Source of the DNA: Nocardia alni
GTDB lineage: Bacteria > Actinomycetota > Actinomycetes > Mycobacteriales > Mycobacteriaceae
Length of the DNA: 64,000 nucleotides
Direction: 5' to 3'
Assembly (NCBI RefSeq): GCF_019038435.1
Contig: NZ_JAGPOX010000032.1
Coordinates: 1-64,000, forward strand
In this document: piece after piece, positions 1 through 7,852 of the stretch
Position numbering within the stretch: position 1 is the stretch's first letter
Layout: the number at the start of each line of letters is the position of its first letter
Translations under genes and position numbers: made by a program
The notes under the pieces: model-generated
The model's input: only the letters and a program-made list of their open reading frames with translations
The model's database searches: none
Told to the model about the DNA's origin: nothing

Positions 1-487
1 GCTCGATAACCGGGGCCTGCGAATGGGGCGCGGACTCGGACTGCGCCGGGTTCCAGTGCTGGGTGTATCCCGCGGACTCCACATGCGGAGTGGAGGACGG
101 CACATCGCGCATGGTCGCGCCGTCGTGCAGGCCCAGATGATGTGAGCAGGAGGGCCAAGCGCCCCAGCCCTGGGTGGCGAGCACCTTCTCGCCGACGGCG
201 ATCTGCTGGTCACGGCTGGCGTTCTCGGGGCTGGAGGCGTACTCGTCGCCGCCGAAAGAGCGCCACGTGCTGGGAGTGAATTGCAGGCCGCCATGGAATC
301 CGTTGCCGGTGTCGATGGCCCAGTTACCACCGGATTCGCACTGCGCCAGGCTGTCCCAGTCCTGATCGGTTGCTGCAGACGCATGACCAGCGAGAACTGC
401 ACCCGCACCACCCATGATCGCGCTGGTGACGGCGACCTTGGCGACGGTACGACTGGTACTGGTCGGCTTGCGATGGCGTCCACTCAT
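1..487 (-). CDS. rpfA: Resuscitation-promoting factor, RpfA-like (3' end outside window)
   Basis: Secreted muralytic enzyme that cleaves peptidoglycan glycan strands and promotes exit from dormancy. The start is the ATG at 487-485, preceded by a purine-rich GAGGGAGA. A basic N-terminus and hydrophobic stretch end in a signal-peptidase-like site near residues 35-39 (GHASA). The Rpf domain follows, with WDSLAQCESGGNW, which holds the family's catalytic Glu, then GGLQFTPSTW and a paired-Cys pattern to CSHHLGL. After about residue 115 the protein becomes Ser/Pro/His-rich and runs off the window, so at least 162 residues exist. The neighbouring membrane protein and cspB match the rpfA locus of mycobacteria as remembered. 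The leader looks riboswitch-controlled and a CRP-like site lies further upstream. Which Rpf paralogue this is rests on context. Confidence 0.93.
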   Translation of the reverse strand, partial: MSGRHRKPTSTSRTVAKVAVTSAIMGGAGAVLAGHASAATDQDWDSLAQCESGGNWAIDTGNGFHGGLQFTPSTWRSFGGDEYASSPENASRDQQIAVGEKVLATQGWGAWPSCSHHLGLHDGATMRDVPSSTPHVESAGYTQHWNPAQSESAPHSQAPVIE

Positions 488-497
488 CGGGTGTCTC

Positions 498-690
498 CCT
501 CTCGTACGCGCCTGCGAGGTGAGCTGTCGGGTTCGGACTGAGAGGCCGTCCGGCCCTGGTGCACCGGGTGGTGCTCCGGGGCTTCACCCCAAGGAATCGC
601 ATCGTTGCCGAGCGATCCCGCTTCCCTGCCTGTAGGGAACGTGGGTTCCCCGCCCTCGCCCCTGTTTCCGTTGGGGTCCGGTACCCGCGG
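498..690 (-). ncRNA. c-di-AMP riboswitch (ydaO/yuaA type) in the rpf leader
   Basis: Read on the minus strand, the leader carries the ydaO-family signature blocks in order: GGGGAACCCA, then TTGGGGTGAAGCC, then CCGAACCCGACAGCTCACC, ending with CTCGCAGGCGCGTACGA just before the rpf ribosome binding site. These match, block by block, my memory of the Bacillus subtilis ydaO leader. The family senses cyclic di-AMP and is known upstream of rpf-type cell-wall hydrolase genes in actinobacteria. The 3' edge is well placed by the last block; the 5' edge is approximate. No covariance-model score was computed. Confidence 0.85.
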
Positions 691-958
691 GGCGAGGTTC
701 GGTGCGGCGGGCCGGTGGTGTCGGGACTGCTCCCGACGGTTTAGACCGTACGACGTTCTCCGCGAAAAATCACCATTTGATAACCGGCGTGTACGAATGG
801 GTCACTATCCAGCGCAACGCCTTACGGAATGTGTCTGCGCAGGTGAATGCGCCGAAGCTCCATCGAGCACGGTCCGTGACCATGCTGTGACCACTTCGTT
901 ATGTGATGAAGATCACAGGCATAGCCGAGAGGTGAACTGGGCAAATTATGTGTTCGAG
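691..958. other. Intergenic region upstream of the rpf leader
   Basis: The stretch between the leader and the membrane-protein gene holds the CRP-like palindrome at 902-917 and presumably the rpf promoter. TATCAA and TAGTGA hexamers occur on the minus strand, but I could not place a convincing -35/-10 pair. Open frames across it show no coding features. Confidence 0.4.
902..917. promoter_or_regulatory. CRP-like operator upstream of rpf
   Basis: TGTGATGAAGATCACA is a perfect 16-bp palindrome matching the TGTGA-N6-TCACA consensus of CRP proteins. It lies upstream of the riboswitch leader and downstream of the membrane-protein gene, so it can act on rpf. In M. tuberculosis the CRP homologue Rv3676 is known to control rpfA. 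Binding here is inferred. Confidence 0.6.
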
Positions 959-1213
959 TCATCGAACACGGCGGCCCGACCAGAGTGTGAACCCGATCGC
1001 GAGCAGGAGCCCGGCCGGCGTCGCGACCATCGCGACGAGATACAGCCACAGTCCGGGTTTCGCGTCGGAGAGGATCGGTGTCAGGAATATGGCGACGATC
1101 GCCAGGAGTCCGATCGTGAACAGGCCCAGGGCCAGGGGGAGTGCGATATTCGGGGTGCGACGCGGCGAGCGGTGCGGTGCCGCGGCGGAGGGCGAGGCGG
1201 GAGATTCCGGCAT
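959..1213 (-). CDS. Small two-helix membrane protein (Rv0870c-like)
   Basis: An 84-residue protein of unknown function. A Ser/Pro/Arg-rich N-terminus of about 22 residues is followed by two hydrophobic segments, at roughly 25-45 (LPLALGLFTIGLLAIVAIF) and 55-78 (LWLYLVAMVATPAGLLLAI), and a short basic tail. The longer open frame upstream is antisense to cspB, so the ATG at 1213 was chosen. A small integral membrane protein sits between rpfA and cspB in M. tuberculosis (Rv0870c), which supports orthology by position. It may share a transcript with rpf. Confidence 0.7.
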   Translation of the reverse strand: MPESPASPSAAAPHRSPRRTPNIALPLALGLFTIGLLAIVAIFLTPILSDAKPGLWLYLVAMVATPAGLLLAIGFTLWSGRRVR

Positions 1214-1393
1214 TCCTGCACCGTAAAACTGATGTGCTCCGGCAATAGTCACCGGGGTAGACTCAGTGTCTATCGCGTCCTGCATAGCTGTGTGGGGCGC
1301 GTTCTTTTCGAATACAGGAGGGTGCCGGACGTGCTCCGGCGCCCATGGCTGTGCCCGGGCCGTCCGGGCATTGAAGACGAACGGGTGAGCGCA

Positions 1394-1819
1394 GTGCCGA
1401 CCGGCAAGGTGAAGTGGTACGACGTCGAGAAGGGCTTCGGCTTCCTTTCCCAGGACGAGGGTGAGGACGTCTATGTTCGGTCGTCTGCGTTGCCCAAGGG
1501 TGTCGAGGGGCTGAAGCCTGGGCAACGGGTCGAATTCGGGATGGCGGCGGGTCGTCGTGGTCCCCAGGCTCTGAGCCTGACGCTGCTCGAGCCGCCGCCC
1601 TCGGTGCGCGGCGGTGGCCAGGGGCAGGGCCACAAGGAGGCCGCCCCAGCGCATCCGCGCCAGTCGCCCGACGATCTGCACGGGATGATCGAGGACATGA
1701 TCACCCTGCTCGAGGCGAAGGTGCAGCCGGATCTGCGTAAGGGTAAGTATCCGGACCGCAAGGCCGCACAGCGCATCGCCGAGGTGGTTCGGGGCGTGGC
1801 CCGCGAGCTCGATCACTGA
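1394..1819 (+). CDS. cspB: Cold shock domain protein, CspB-like
   Basis: Nucleic-acid-binding protein of 141 residues. The N-terminal cold shock domain (about 1-65) has the RNP1-type run GKVKWYDVEKGFGFL and the RNP2-like DVYVRSSAL. A linker rich in Gly/Gln leads to a C-terminal segment (DDLHGMIEDMITLLE to ARELDH) typical of the longer mycobacterial CspB rather than the 67-residue CspA type. The GTG at 1394 gives the usual M-P-T-G-K-V-K-W start; a GTG three codons upstream (1385) is possible. Probably an RNA chaperone. It is the last conserved gene before the accessory block. Confidence 0.92.
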   Translation: MPTGKVKWYDVEKGFGFLSQDEGEDVYVRSSALPKGVEGLKPGQRVEFGMAAGRRGPQALSLTLLEPPPSVRGGGQGQGHKEAAPAHPRQSPDDLHGMIEDMITLLEAKVQPDLRKGKYPDRKAAQRIAEVVRGVARELDH

Positions 1820-1894
1820 CTCTCCCTGCCCGAGCGGGGATTCCGCGGCCCTCGGCGCACGAATGGCGTGCCCCGAGGGCTGTGTCGCATCGGG

Positions 1895-2923
1895 CTACGT
1901 CTGCCGGGTCGGCGCGTAGGTGTCTTCATCCAAGCCGAACGTCCAGGCGACGCCCTGGCGGGCGGTGCGGGTCAGCGGCGGAACCCGTAGCCAGTAGGTG
2001 CGATTCGTGCCGTCGGGCTCGGGTGTGGAGTTGACCACCTCCACCATCACCACATCCTCGTCACCGTCGAGGCGGATCCGCCACAGCACGCCCGTCTCGT
2101 CGCGGTGTACCGGCTCGGCGCCGGACTCGGCGAGATAGCGGTCGTACCCGTAGAACTCGAGCATCACCCGGCGCAGCTCGGCGTTCTCCTCGGTCCGGAT
2201 CTGCTGGGGCGTGAGGGATCCGAGGCGCTCGAGGAACTCCGCGGGGACGGGCATGCCGCGCCAGGCGTACAGGGCGAAGCCGTCGGAATACGCCAGGGCG
2301 GGGCCGTCCGAACGGTCGAGCCGACCTGATTCGTCGCGGTGCAGCTCGGTCGGGCGCTCGGTGAGTACCGCCACCTTCTGATAGGGCCACCACCAGCCCG
2401 CTTCCCGTGCGACGGCGGCGATTCCGTCCAGGGGTGGGCCGGAGGTGTCGAAGGCGGCGAGCCAGGCGGCGTCGTGCTGGCCCTGCACCGCGTCCAGCAG
2501 AAGCAGGCGGATCGCTGTCTGCTCGTGCCGATCATCGGCCGCGCTCGCCAGGACTCCGTCCGTGATGCGATCGGCGATCCGGCGGGTCAGTTCCCACAGT
2601 GGGGCGCCGGTCGACCGCCAGCGCGCGCTGAAACCCTCCTGCCCCAACTCGGTGAGCAGGTTCGCTCGCTCGGTAGCCCATGGGGCACTGCGCACCATCT
2701 CGCGGACGGACGCTCCGAGCCTCGACGGGTGCGGCCCGATGTCGCCGCGCAGCCTGCGCACGGCCTCCAGAGGCGAACGCGCCCAGAGGATGTGCTCGGG
2801 GTCGGGCAGCCCGGCACGACGGTAGGCCAGCCGGACCCCGGCTTCGGCCGCGGTCCGATCGCCCGAGCCTGTGGCTGTCGAAACTTGCTGCCAGTCAATC
2901 TGTTTCGACATCTCGTCGCTCAT
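1895..2923 (-). CDS. DUF6745-family protein
   Basis: A 342-residue soluble protein of unknown function. The middle and C-terminal parts carry the features I associate with DUF6745: GWWWPYQKVAVLTERP, then ELHRDESGRLDRSDGPALAY, then a repeat of that idea at VHRDETGVLWRI, and a final TRTARQGVAWTFGL. No signal peptide or membrane segment is visible. It lies 12 bp downstream of a 107-residue gene on the same strand, so the two are probably cotranscribed. Both are divergent from the STM4015-4011 operon. A link with that system is inferred from position only. The family name is from memory. Confidence 0.65.
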   Translation of the reverse strand: MSDEMSKQIDWQQVSTATGSGDRTAAEAGVRLAYRRAGLPDPEHILWARSPLEAVRRLRGDIGPHPSRLGASVREMVRSAPWATERANLLTELGQEGFSARWRSTGAPLWELTRRIADRITDGVLASAADDRHEQTAIRLLLLDAVQGQHDAAWLAAFDTSGPPLDGIAAVAREAGWWWPYQKVAVLTERPTELHRDESGRLDRSDGPALAYSDGFALYAWRGMPVPAEFLERLGSLTPQQIRTEENAELRRVMLEFYGYDRYLAESGAEPVHRDETGVLWRIRLDGDEDVVMVEVVNSTPEPDGTNRTYWLRVPPLTRTARQGVAWTFGLDEDTYAPTRQT

Positions 2924-2935
2924 TCGCCGCCGCCC

Positions 2936-3259
2936 TCAGTCCGCGACGATCCGGAACGCGCCCGGGACGTACTCGCGCTGGCGCACCACGCGGTACCAGC
3001 CCTTGGGCAGCACGATCGCGGCGTGCTCCTCGTGCACCACGCGCCCGCCCTCGGGGAGGTGCAGCAGCGGGCTGGACGAACTCGCCTCGCAGATCAGCGT
3101 GCCGGGGCCGGCGATGGCGTGCGCGTGCCCGGTGACCTCACCCAGGGCCAGGACCAGCCGCCCCCGGGAATCGCGCGGCTCCGGAGCCGTCCGTGCGGCG
3201 CTCGCGGGCACGGCCTCGTCCGCGAGCGGCACGATCAGAACATCACCCTGCCTGTACAT
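2936..3259 (-). CDS. Conserved hypothetical protein, 107 residues
   Basis: Small soluble protein without a recognised enzyme motif. It opens MYRQGDVLIVPL and later has ALGEVTGHAHAI, VHEEHAAIVLPKGWYRVVRQREY and a short C-terminus. The His-rich, beta-rich look (GHAHAI, HEEH, short VLPKGWY strand) resembles small cupin-like or sensor folds, but this is a guess. ATG 3259 is preferred over an upstream in-frame start because a GGGAGG sits just before it. It is the promoter-proximal gene of a two-gene unit with the DUF6745 gene and diverges from STM4015 across 143 bp. Confidence 0.6.
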   Translation of the reverse strand: MYRQGDVLIVPLADEAVPASAARTAPEPRDSRGRLVLALGEVTGHAHAIAGPGTLICEASSSSPLLHLPEGGRVVHEEHAAIVLPKGWYRVVRQREYVPGAFRIVAD

Positions 3260-3402
3260 GAATTCCTCCCGTCCGGCACGAAATCGGTGCCACGCCAAGG
3301 ACTCTAACGAGGGACACCGACAAGTTCGGTTCGGCTCGAAGCTGTCGGTCCGACCCGCTATAACTCACCTGAGAACATCGGCGATCGAGCCAGAAGGGGC
3401 AT
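3260..3402. promoter_or_regulatory. Shared divergent promoter region of the accessory block
   Basis: This 143-bp interval separates the minus-strand pair (107-residue gene, DUF6745) from the plus-strand STM4015-4011 operon, so it must hold promoters for both. TATAAC at 3359-3364 is the best -10-like hexamer for the plus direction. No convincing -35 was found, and no clear operator dyad. Confidence 0.35.
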
Positions 3403-4380
3403 ATGACCATGACGAGAATCGACGGCAATCTGGAGGAGTTCTACGGATTGCCCACCTACGACTTTCCGCCTCCGCCGGGGGAAGAGGAGGTGATGCCGGT
3501 TCTGCCCGAGGCCGACTCGGTGGCGTGGCGAGTGGGCATCGAGTCGTGGGATGCGCAGGAGAGCTGGCCGGCGTGTTTCGAGCGCTTTCTGGAGGCTGTC
3601 GACACCGAGAAGGTCGGGGCGATCGTCGTGGGTTGCTGGGCCGACGAGTCCGATGGGGAGTCGGGCGAGGTGATCCGGGCGTTCGTGGCTGCCCGTGATC
3701 GCCTGCCCGCCCTGCGCGCGATTTTCCTGGGCGACATCGTCTCGGAGGAGAACGAGATCTCCTGGATCTGTCAGAGCGGGGTGAGCCCGTTGCTGGAGGC
3801 GTTCCCGTTGCTGGAAGAGTTCGGCGTGCGCGGTGGTCAGTACCTGGAGTTCGCGCCGATCGAACACGAACATCTCCTGCAGCTCACCGTGCAGGCCGGT
3901 GGCCTGTCAGCGCATACGGTGCAGGGCATCGCGGCGTGCGAATTCCCTGCGCTCACCCATCTGGATCTGTGGCTCGGCACCTCGGAGTACGGCGGGACCT
4001 GCACGGTCTCCGATCTTGCCCCCATCCTCGCTGGTGACAAACTGCCCGGCCTGGTGGATCTCGCACTGCGCAACAGCGAGATTCAGGACGAGATCTGCGC
4101 GGCCCTGGCCTCGGCGCCCGTGGTGGCCCGGCTCGAGGTCCTGGACGTATCGATGGGTGTGCTGACCGACGAGGGCGCCGCGGCGTTGCTCGCCGGTCAA
4201 CCGCTGACCCATCTGATGTCGCTGGATATGCACTACAACTATCTGAGCGAGGCCATGTGCGAGCGGTTGGAGGAGGCGCTGGAACCGGCCGGAGTCGAGC
4301 TGGATCTGGACCCCGACGACGCCCAGGATAATAGGGACGCCGACGGCGAGGTCTTCCGCTTCGTCGCGGTCGGCGAGTGA
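3403..4380 (+). CDS. STM4015 family leucine-rich-repeat protein
   Basis: First gene of the STM4015-STM4011 operon, 325 residues, acidic and cytoplasmic. After an N-terminal region (HxGLPxxDF-type opening, here EEFYGLPTYDFPPPP) comes a ladder of leucine-rich repeats from about residue 125 onward: FPLLEEFGVRGG, FPALTHLDLWLG, LPGLVDLALRNSEI, VARLEVLDVSMGVLTDEG, LMSLDMHYNYLSE. These repeats resemble ribonuclease-inhibitor-type LRRs and probably form a protein-binding surface. In the remembered family this LRR protein travels with the other four genes in many bacteria, including Salmonella. Its role is unknown; a substrate or partner scaffold for the downstream enzymes is one inference. It ends 6 bp before STM4014. 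Confidence 0.85.
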   Translation: MTMTRIDGNLEEFYGLPTYDFPPPPGEEEVMPVLPEADSVAWRVGIESWDAQESWPACFERFLEAVDTEKVGAIVVGCWADESDGESGEVIRAFVAARDRLPALRAIFLGDIVSEENEISWICQSGVSPLLEAFPLLEEFGVRGGQYLEFAPIEHEHLLQLTVQAGGLSAHTVQGIAACEFPALTHLDLWLGTSEYGGTCTVSDLAPILAGDKLPGLVDLALRNSEIQDEICAALASAPVVARLEVLDVSMGVLTDEGAAALLAGQPLTHLMSLDMHYNYLSEAMCERLEEALEPAGVELDLDPDDAQDNRDADGEVFRFVAVGE

Positions 4381-4386
4381 ATCACC

Positions 4387-5643
4387 ATGTCGGAGAATTC
4401 ATTTCATCCGTCGCAGGGCGGTCCGCGCGGATGGGCGGTCGTCGGCAACGGTGACAACCGCCGGGTGCGGCTGTTCGCCGAGGCCGCGCGTGCGGCCGGA
4501 GTAGACGGCCTGCGGGTGGTCGAATGGCGGGATGTGCTGCGCGAGGGCGGCTGCGAATTCGGGCCGCGGGAGATCGTGCGGCTGGAATCGCCCGGGGAGC
4601 AGCCGGAGGTGGACGAGCTTCTTCGCGGTATCGCCGAGCCCACCCGGGTCGAGGGTTCGGCACGCTGGTACGACAGCCTGCTTGCGACAGTCCGCACACT
4701 GCGCGGCGGGATCCGGCTCGACGATCCGGGCGAGTTGGCCGTGCTGTTCGACAAGCGGCTGTGCCACGCCCGCCTCGCGGCGGCGGGAGTGCCGGTGCCG
4801 CGGGCTCCGACCTCGGGCGCCGCCGTCGCGGTGCGTGGCTGGGAGGAGGTGCGCACCCGGATGGATGACGCCGGAATGTCCAGGGTTTTCGTCAAACTCG
4901 CGCACGGTTCGTCCGCGTCCGGTGTGCTCGCGATCGAGTCGACGCGCGGTTCATCCACGGCCGGCTCCCGGCGGTGGCAGGCGGCTACGTCGGTCGAGTT
5001 GACCGCCGCCGGTCGCCTCTACAACTCGTTGCGCGTGCGGCGCTATACCAGCGAACGCGAGATCGCCGCGATCGTCGATGCGCTCGCGCCCGACAGGCTG
5101 CATATCGAGCAGTGGATTCCGAAGGCCTCGCTGCATGGTCGCTCGGCTGATCTGCGGGTCCTGGTGGTCGCGGGCCGCGCCACGCACGCCGTCGTGCGGA
5201 CCAGCGGCACACCGATGACCAATCTGCATCTCGGCGGCGCGCGCGGTGATCTCGGCGAGGTCCGCCGCATCGTGGGGGAGCGTTGGTCCCGGGCGCTGTC
5301 GACCTGCGAACGGGCCGCCGCGTGCTTTCCCGGAACACTCTGTGTCGCAGTTGATCTGCTGCCCTCGACCGGCTGGCGTAGATTTCACGTCGGCGAGGTC
5401 AACGCCTTCGGAGATCTGCTGCCGGGGCTGGCCGGTCTGCCCGACGGACCCGCGGCCGGCCTGGACACCTACACCGCGCAGATCGATGCCGCACACCGTA
5501 GGTACGGTGCTGTTCCGCGCGAATGCGCCGCTCCGGCCACGCGGGGAGTATCGGCCGTATCGGGGCCGTCTGCTGTGCCGCAGCGCCTTTCCGGGCCGAC
5601 GGCTGACCGTCATGTCATGATGAGCGCAGGCAGCGCGTCATGA
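4387..5643 (+). CDS. STM4014 family protein (ATP-grasp-like)
   Basis: 418 residues, second gene of the block. An N-terminal Rossmann-like part (WAVVGNGDNRRVRLFAEA) precedes a region resembling an ATP-grasp fold: DPGELAVLFDKRLCHARLAAAGVPVP, then FVKLAHGSSASGV as a possible nucleotide-binding Lys and Gly/Ser loop, then HIEQWIPKAS and, late in the protein, VGEVNAFGDLLPG where ATP-grasp enzymes usually place metal-binding acid and Asn residues. ATP-grasp enzymes form amide or related bonds on acyl phosphates; whether this one is a ligase is inference. The last about 40 residues are Ala/Pro-rich. The stop overlaps the STM4013 start (ATGA), indicating translational coupling. Confidence 0.82.
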   Translation: MSENSFHPSQGGPRGWAVVGNGDNRRVRLFAEAARAAGVDGLRVVEWRDVLREGGCEFGPREIVRLESPGEQPEVDELLRGIAEPTRVEGSARWYDSLLATVRTLRGGIRLDDPGELAVLFDKRLCHARLAAAGVPVPRAPTSGAAVAVRGWEEVRTRMDDAGMSRVFVKLAHGSSASGVLAIESTRGSSTAGSRRWQAATSVELTAAGRLYNSLRVRRYTSEREIAAIVDALAPDRLHIEQWIPKASLHGRSADLRVLVVAGRATHAVVRTSGTPMTNLHLGGARGDLGEVRRIVGERWSRALSTCERAAACFPGTLCVAVDLLPSTGWRRFHVGEVNAFGDLLPGLAGLPDGPAAGLDTYTAQIDAAHRRYGAVPRECAAPATRGVSAVSGPSAVPQRLSGPTADRHVMMSAGSAS

Positions 5644-6509
5644 ATACGCTGAATACGGCGGAAATCGCACCGTACGCACCGGATCCCGATATGAACGAGG
5701 TCGTCGGCCGCGACGATCTGCTGTTGCTCACACTCGACACGCTCCGCTACGACGTGGCGGCCGAGTTGGCCGAAGCCGGGCAGCTACCCACCCTGAGCGC
5801 CTGTCTGCCGGGCGGCCGGTGGGAGCGCCGGCACGCCCCGGGCAATTTCACCTACGCCTCGCATCAGGCCATATTCGCGGGCTTTCTCCCGACGCCCGCC
5901 GCGCCGGGCCCGCATCCGCGGTTGTTCGCCGCGCAGTTCGGCGGCAGCGAGACCACCGTCGAGCGCACCTTCGTCTTCGACGCACCCGATCTGGTCACCG
6001 CGTTGGCCGGGCGCGGGTACCACACCGTATGCATCGGCGGCGTCGGATTCTTCAACAAGCAGGCGGCGCTGGGGAGCGTCCTGCCCGGCCTGTTCGCGGA
6101 GAGTCACTGGGCGCCCGAGTTCTCGGTGGCCTCGCCGACCTCGTTCGAGGCGCAGGTGGCCTGCGCCGCACGGGCGGTGGCGAACCTGCCACCCGAGCGG
6201 CGGATCTTCCTGTTCCTCAACGCTTCCGCGCTGCATCAGCCGAACTGGTTCTACCTGCCCGGCGCCACCCGCGACGCGGGCGACAGCCGTGCCACGCACG
6301 CGGCGGCCCTGCGGTATATCGATCGTCATGTGGGGCGGCTGTTCGACGCGATGCGGTCACGCCGCCGCTGTTTCGCCATCGTCTGCTCCGATCACGGCAC
6401 CGCCTACGGGGACGATGGCTTCACCGGGCACCGACTGGGCCACGAATCGGTCTGGACCGTTCCCTACGGTCATTTCTTCCTGGAACCCGACCCCTTGGAG
6501 GCCATATGA
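5640..6509 (+). CDS. STM4013/SEN3800 family alkaline-phosphatase-fold hydrolase
   Basis: 289 residues, third gene of the operon. The fold is that of the sulfatase/alkaline phosphatase superfamily: a metal-binding Asp in LLLTLDTLRYD, a nucleophile region NFTYASHQAIFAGF with a candidate catalytic Thr or Ser, and metal ligands near the C-terminus in CSDHGTAYGDDGF and HRLGHESVW. No signal peptide is visible, so it probably acts in the cytoplasm, unlike most sulfatases. It may remove or transfer a phosphate, sulfate or phosphonate group on a product of the radical SAM partners (inference). ATG 5640 overlaps the preceding gene by 4 bp and the stop overlaps the next ATG at 6506. Confidence 0.88.
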   Translation: MNTLNTAEIAPYAPDPDMNEVVGRDDLLLLTLDTLRYDVAAELAEAGQLPTLSACLPGGRWERRHAPGNFTYASHQAIFAGFLPTPAAPGPHPRLFAAQFGGSETTVERTFVFDAPDLVTALAGRGYHTVCIGGVGFFNKQAALGSVLPGLFAESHWAPEFSVASPTSFEAQVACAARAVANLPPERRIFLFLNASALHQPNWFYLPGATRDAGDSRATHAAALRYIDRHVGRLFDAMRSRRRCFAIVCSDHGTAYGDDGFTGHRLGHESVWTVPYGHFFLEPDPLEAI

Positions 6510-7846
6510 CCGCCGTCCACACGCCGCTGCGGCCGTATAGGAATTACGTCTACGCCTACCCGCACAAGACGGCCTACCGCCCGCTTGCGCCGCGTCCGGC
6601 GCTCGCCGACCTCTGGAAAGACGAAGCACGACAAACCCTTTCGCTGTACATGCACATTCCGTTCTGTGAGGTGCGATGCGGGTTCTGCAACCTGTTCACC
6701 CGGATCGGCGCACCCGACGGCCTGATCGGTCGCTACTTGGACGCCCTGACCCGGCAGGCCCGCGCCGTGCGGGCGGCGCTGGGTGACGAGCGACCGGCAC
6801 GGTTCGCCACCGCCGCGTTCGGCGGCGGCACGCCCACCTACCTCGAGGCCGCTGAACTGGAAAGGCTGTGCGATATCGCCGAACTGGTGATGGGCGCGGA
6901 TCTGCGTGCGATCCCCCTGTCGGTCGAGGCCTCGCCCGCCACGGCGACCGCCGACCGGTTGGCGGTGCTCGCCGCGCGGGGTGCGACGCGAGTGAGCCTG
7001 GGGGTGCAGAGTTTCGTCGATGCCGAGGCCCGTGCGGCGGTCCGGCCGCAGCGGCGCGCGGACGTCGAGGCCGCGCTGGGGCGTATTCGCGAGGCCGGAA
7101 TCCCGGTGCTCAACATCGACCTCATCTACGGCATCATGGGGCAGACGGCGTCGAGTTGGCGGTTGTCCCTGGACGCGGCGCTGCGGTGGCGGCCGGAGGA
7201 GATCTATCTCTATCCGCTGTATGTGCGGCCGCTCACCGGTCTGGGGAGGCAGGCCGATCACGCCTTCTCGGAACGGGATTGGGACGAGCAACGCCTGTGC
7301 CGATACCGCGAGGGCCGTGACCACCTGCTCACACACGGCTACGAACAGGTCTCGATGCGTATGTTCCGGCGCACCGATGCGCCGCCGCAGGGCCCGGACG
7401 ACTACGCCTGCCAGACCGACGGCATGGTCGGGCTTGGCTGCGGCGCTCGCTCCTACACCTCGCGCCTGCATTACTCGTTCGACTACGCGGTTTCCATGCG
7501 CGAGGTACGGGCCATCATCGACTCCTACACCGCCACCATCGATTTCGACCATGCGCTGGTCGGCCGGGCGATCAATGCCGACGAGGCCCGCCGCAGGCAT
7601 CTGCTGCAATCGCTGCTCCAGGTCCAGGGGCTGTCCAACGCCGAATACCGGCTGCGATTCGGATGCGGCCCGCACGAGGACTTTCCCGGGCAGTTGCGGG
7701 TGCTGGCCGAGCGCGGCTGGCTGGCAGACGGCGATACAGACCGGCTGCGCCTGTCCCCGGAGGGACTGGCCTACTCCGACGCCATCGGCCCCGAATTCTT
7801 CTCGCCCGCCGTCCGCGCGGCCATGACGAACTACGAATTACGGTAG
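6506..7846 (+). CDS. STM4012 family radical SAM protein
   Basis: 446 residues. The radical SAM cluster motif is CEVRCGFC (CxxxCxxC) near residue 55, preceded by LYMHIPF, the sequence typical of the HemW/coproporphyrinogen-dehydrogenase-like branch. Further HemW-like landmarks are FGGGTPTYL, SVEASPATAT, VSLGVQSFVD, NIDLIYGIMGQT and a C-terminal winged-helix-like domain (LLQSLLQVQGLSNAEY to LSPEGLAYSD). It should cleave S-adenosylmethionine to a 5'-deoxyadenosyl radical; the substrate is unknown. The family is distinct from true HemW, and no heme genes are nearby. The start overlaps STM4013 by 4 bp and the stop lies 6 bp before STM4011, so the five genes form one tight operon. Confidence 0.92.
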   Translation: MTAVHTPLRPYRNYVYAYPHKTAYRPLAPRPALADLWKDEARQTLSLYMHIPFCEVRCGFCNLFTRIGAPDGLIGRYLDALTRQARAVRAALGDERPARFATAAFGGGTPTYLEAAELERLCDIAELVMGADLRAIPLSVEASPATATADRLAVLAARGATRVSLGVQSFVDAEARAAVRPQRRADVEAALGRIREAGIPVLNIDLIYGIMGQTASSWRLSLDAALRWRPEEIYLYPLYVRPLTGLGRQADHAFSERDWDEQRLCRYREGRDHLLTHGYEQVSMRMFRRTDAPPQGPDDYACQTDGMVGLGCGARSYTSRLHYSFDYAVSMREVRAIIDSYTATIDFDHALVGRAINADEARRRHLLQSLLQVQGLSNAEYRLRFGCGPHEDFPGQLRVLAERGWLADGDTDRLRLSPEGLAYSDAIGPEFFSPAVRAAMTNYELR

Positions 7847-7852
7847 GTGGCA

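Noticed and set aside
605..1393. In-frame upstream extension of cspB
   Set aside because: The extension covers the rpf leader and the antisense membrane-protein gene; the family N-terminus begins at 1394.
5819..6505. N-terminal extension of the STM4012 reading frame
   Set aside because: It overlaps STM4013 entirely; the ATGA overlap at 6506 and the family start define the gene.
6506..7846. True HemW or oxygen-independent coproporphyrinogen dehydrogenase
   Set aside because: HemW-like motifs are present but the operon context is that of the STM4012 family and no heme genes are near.
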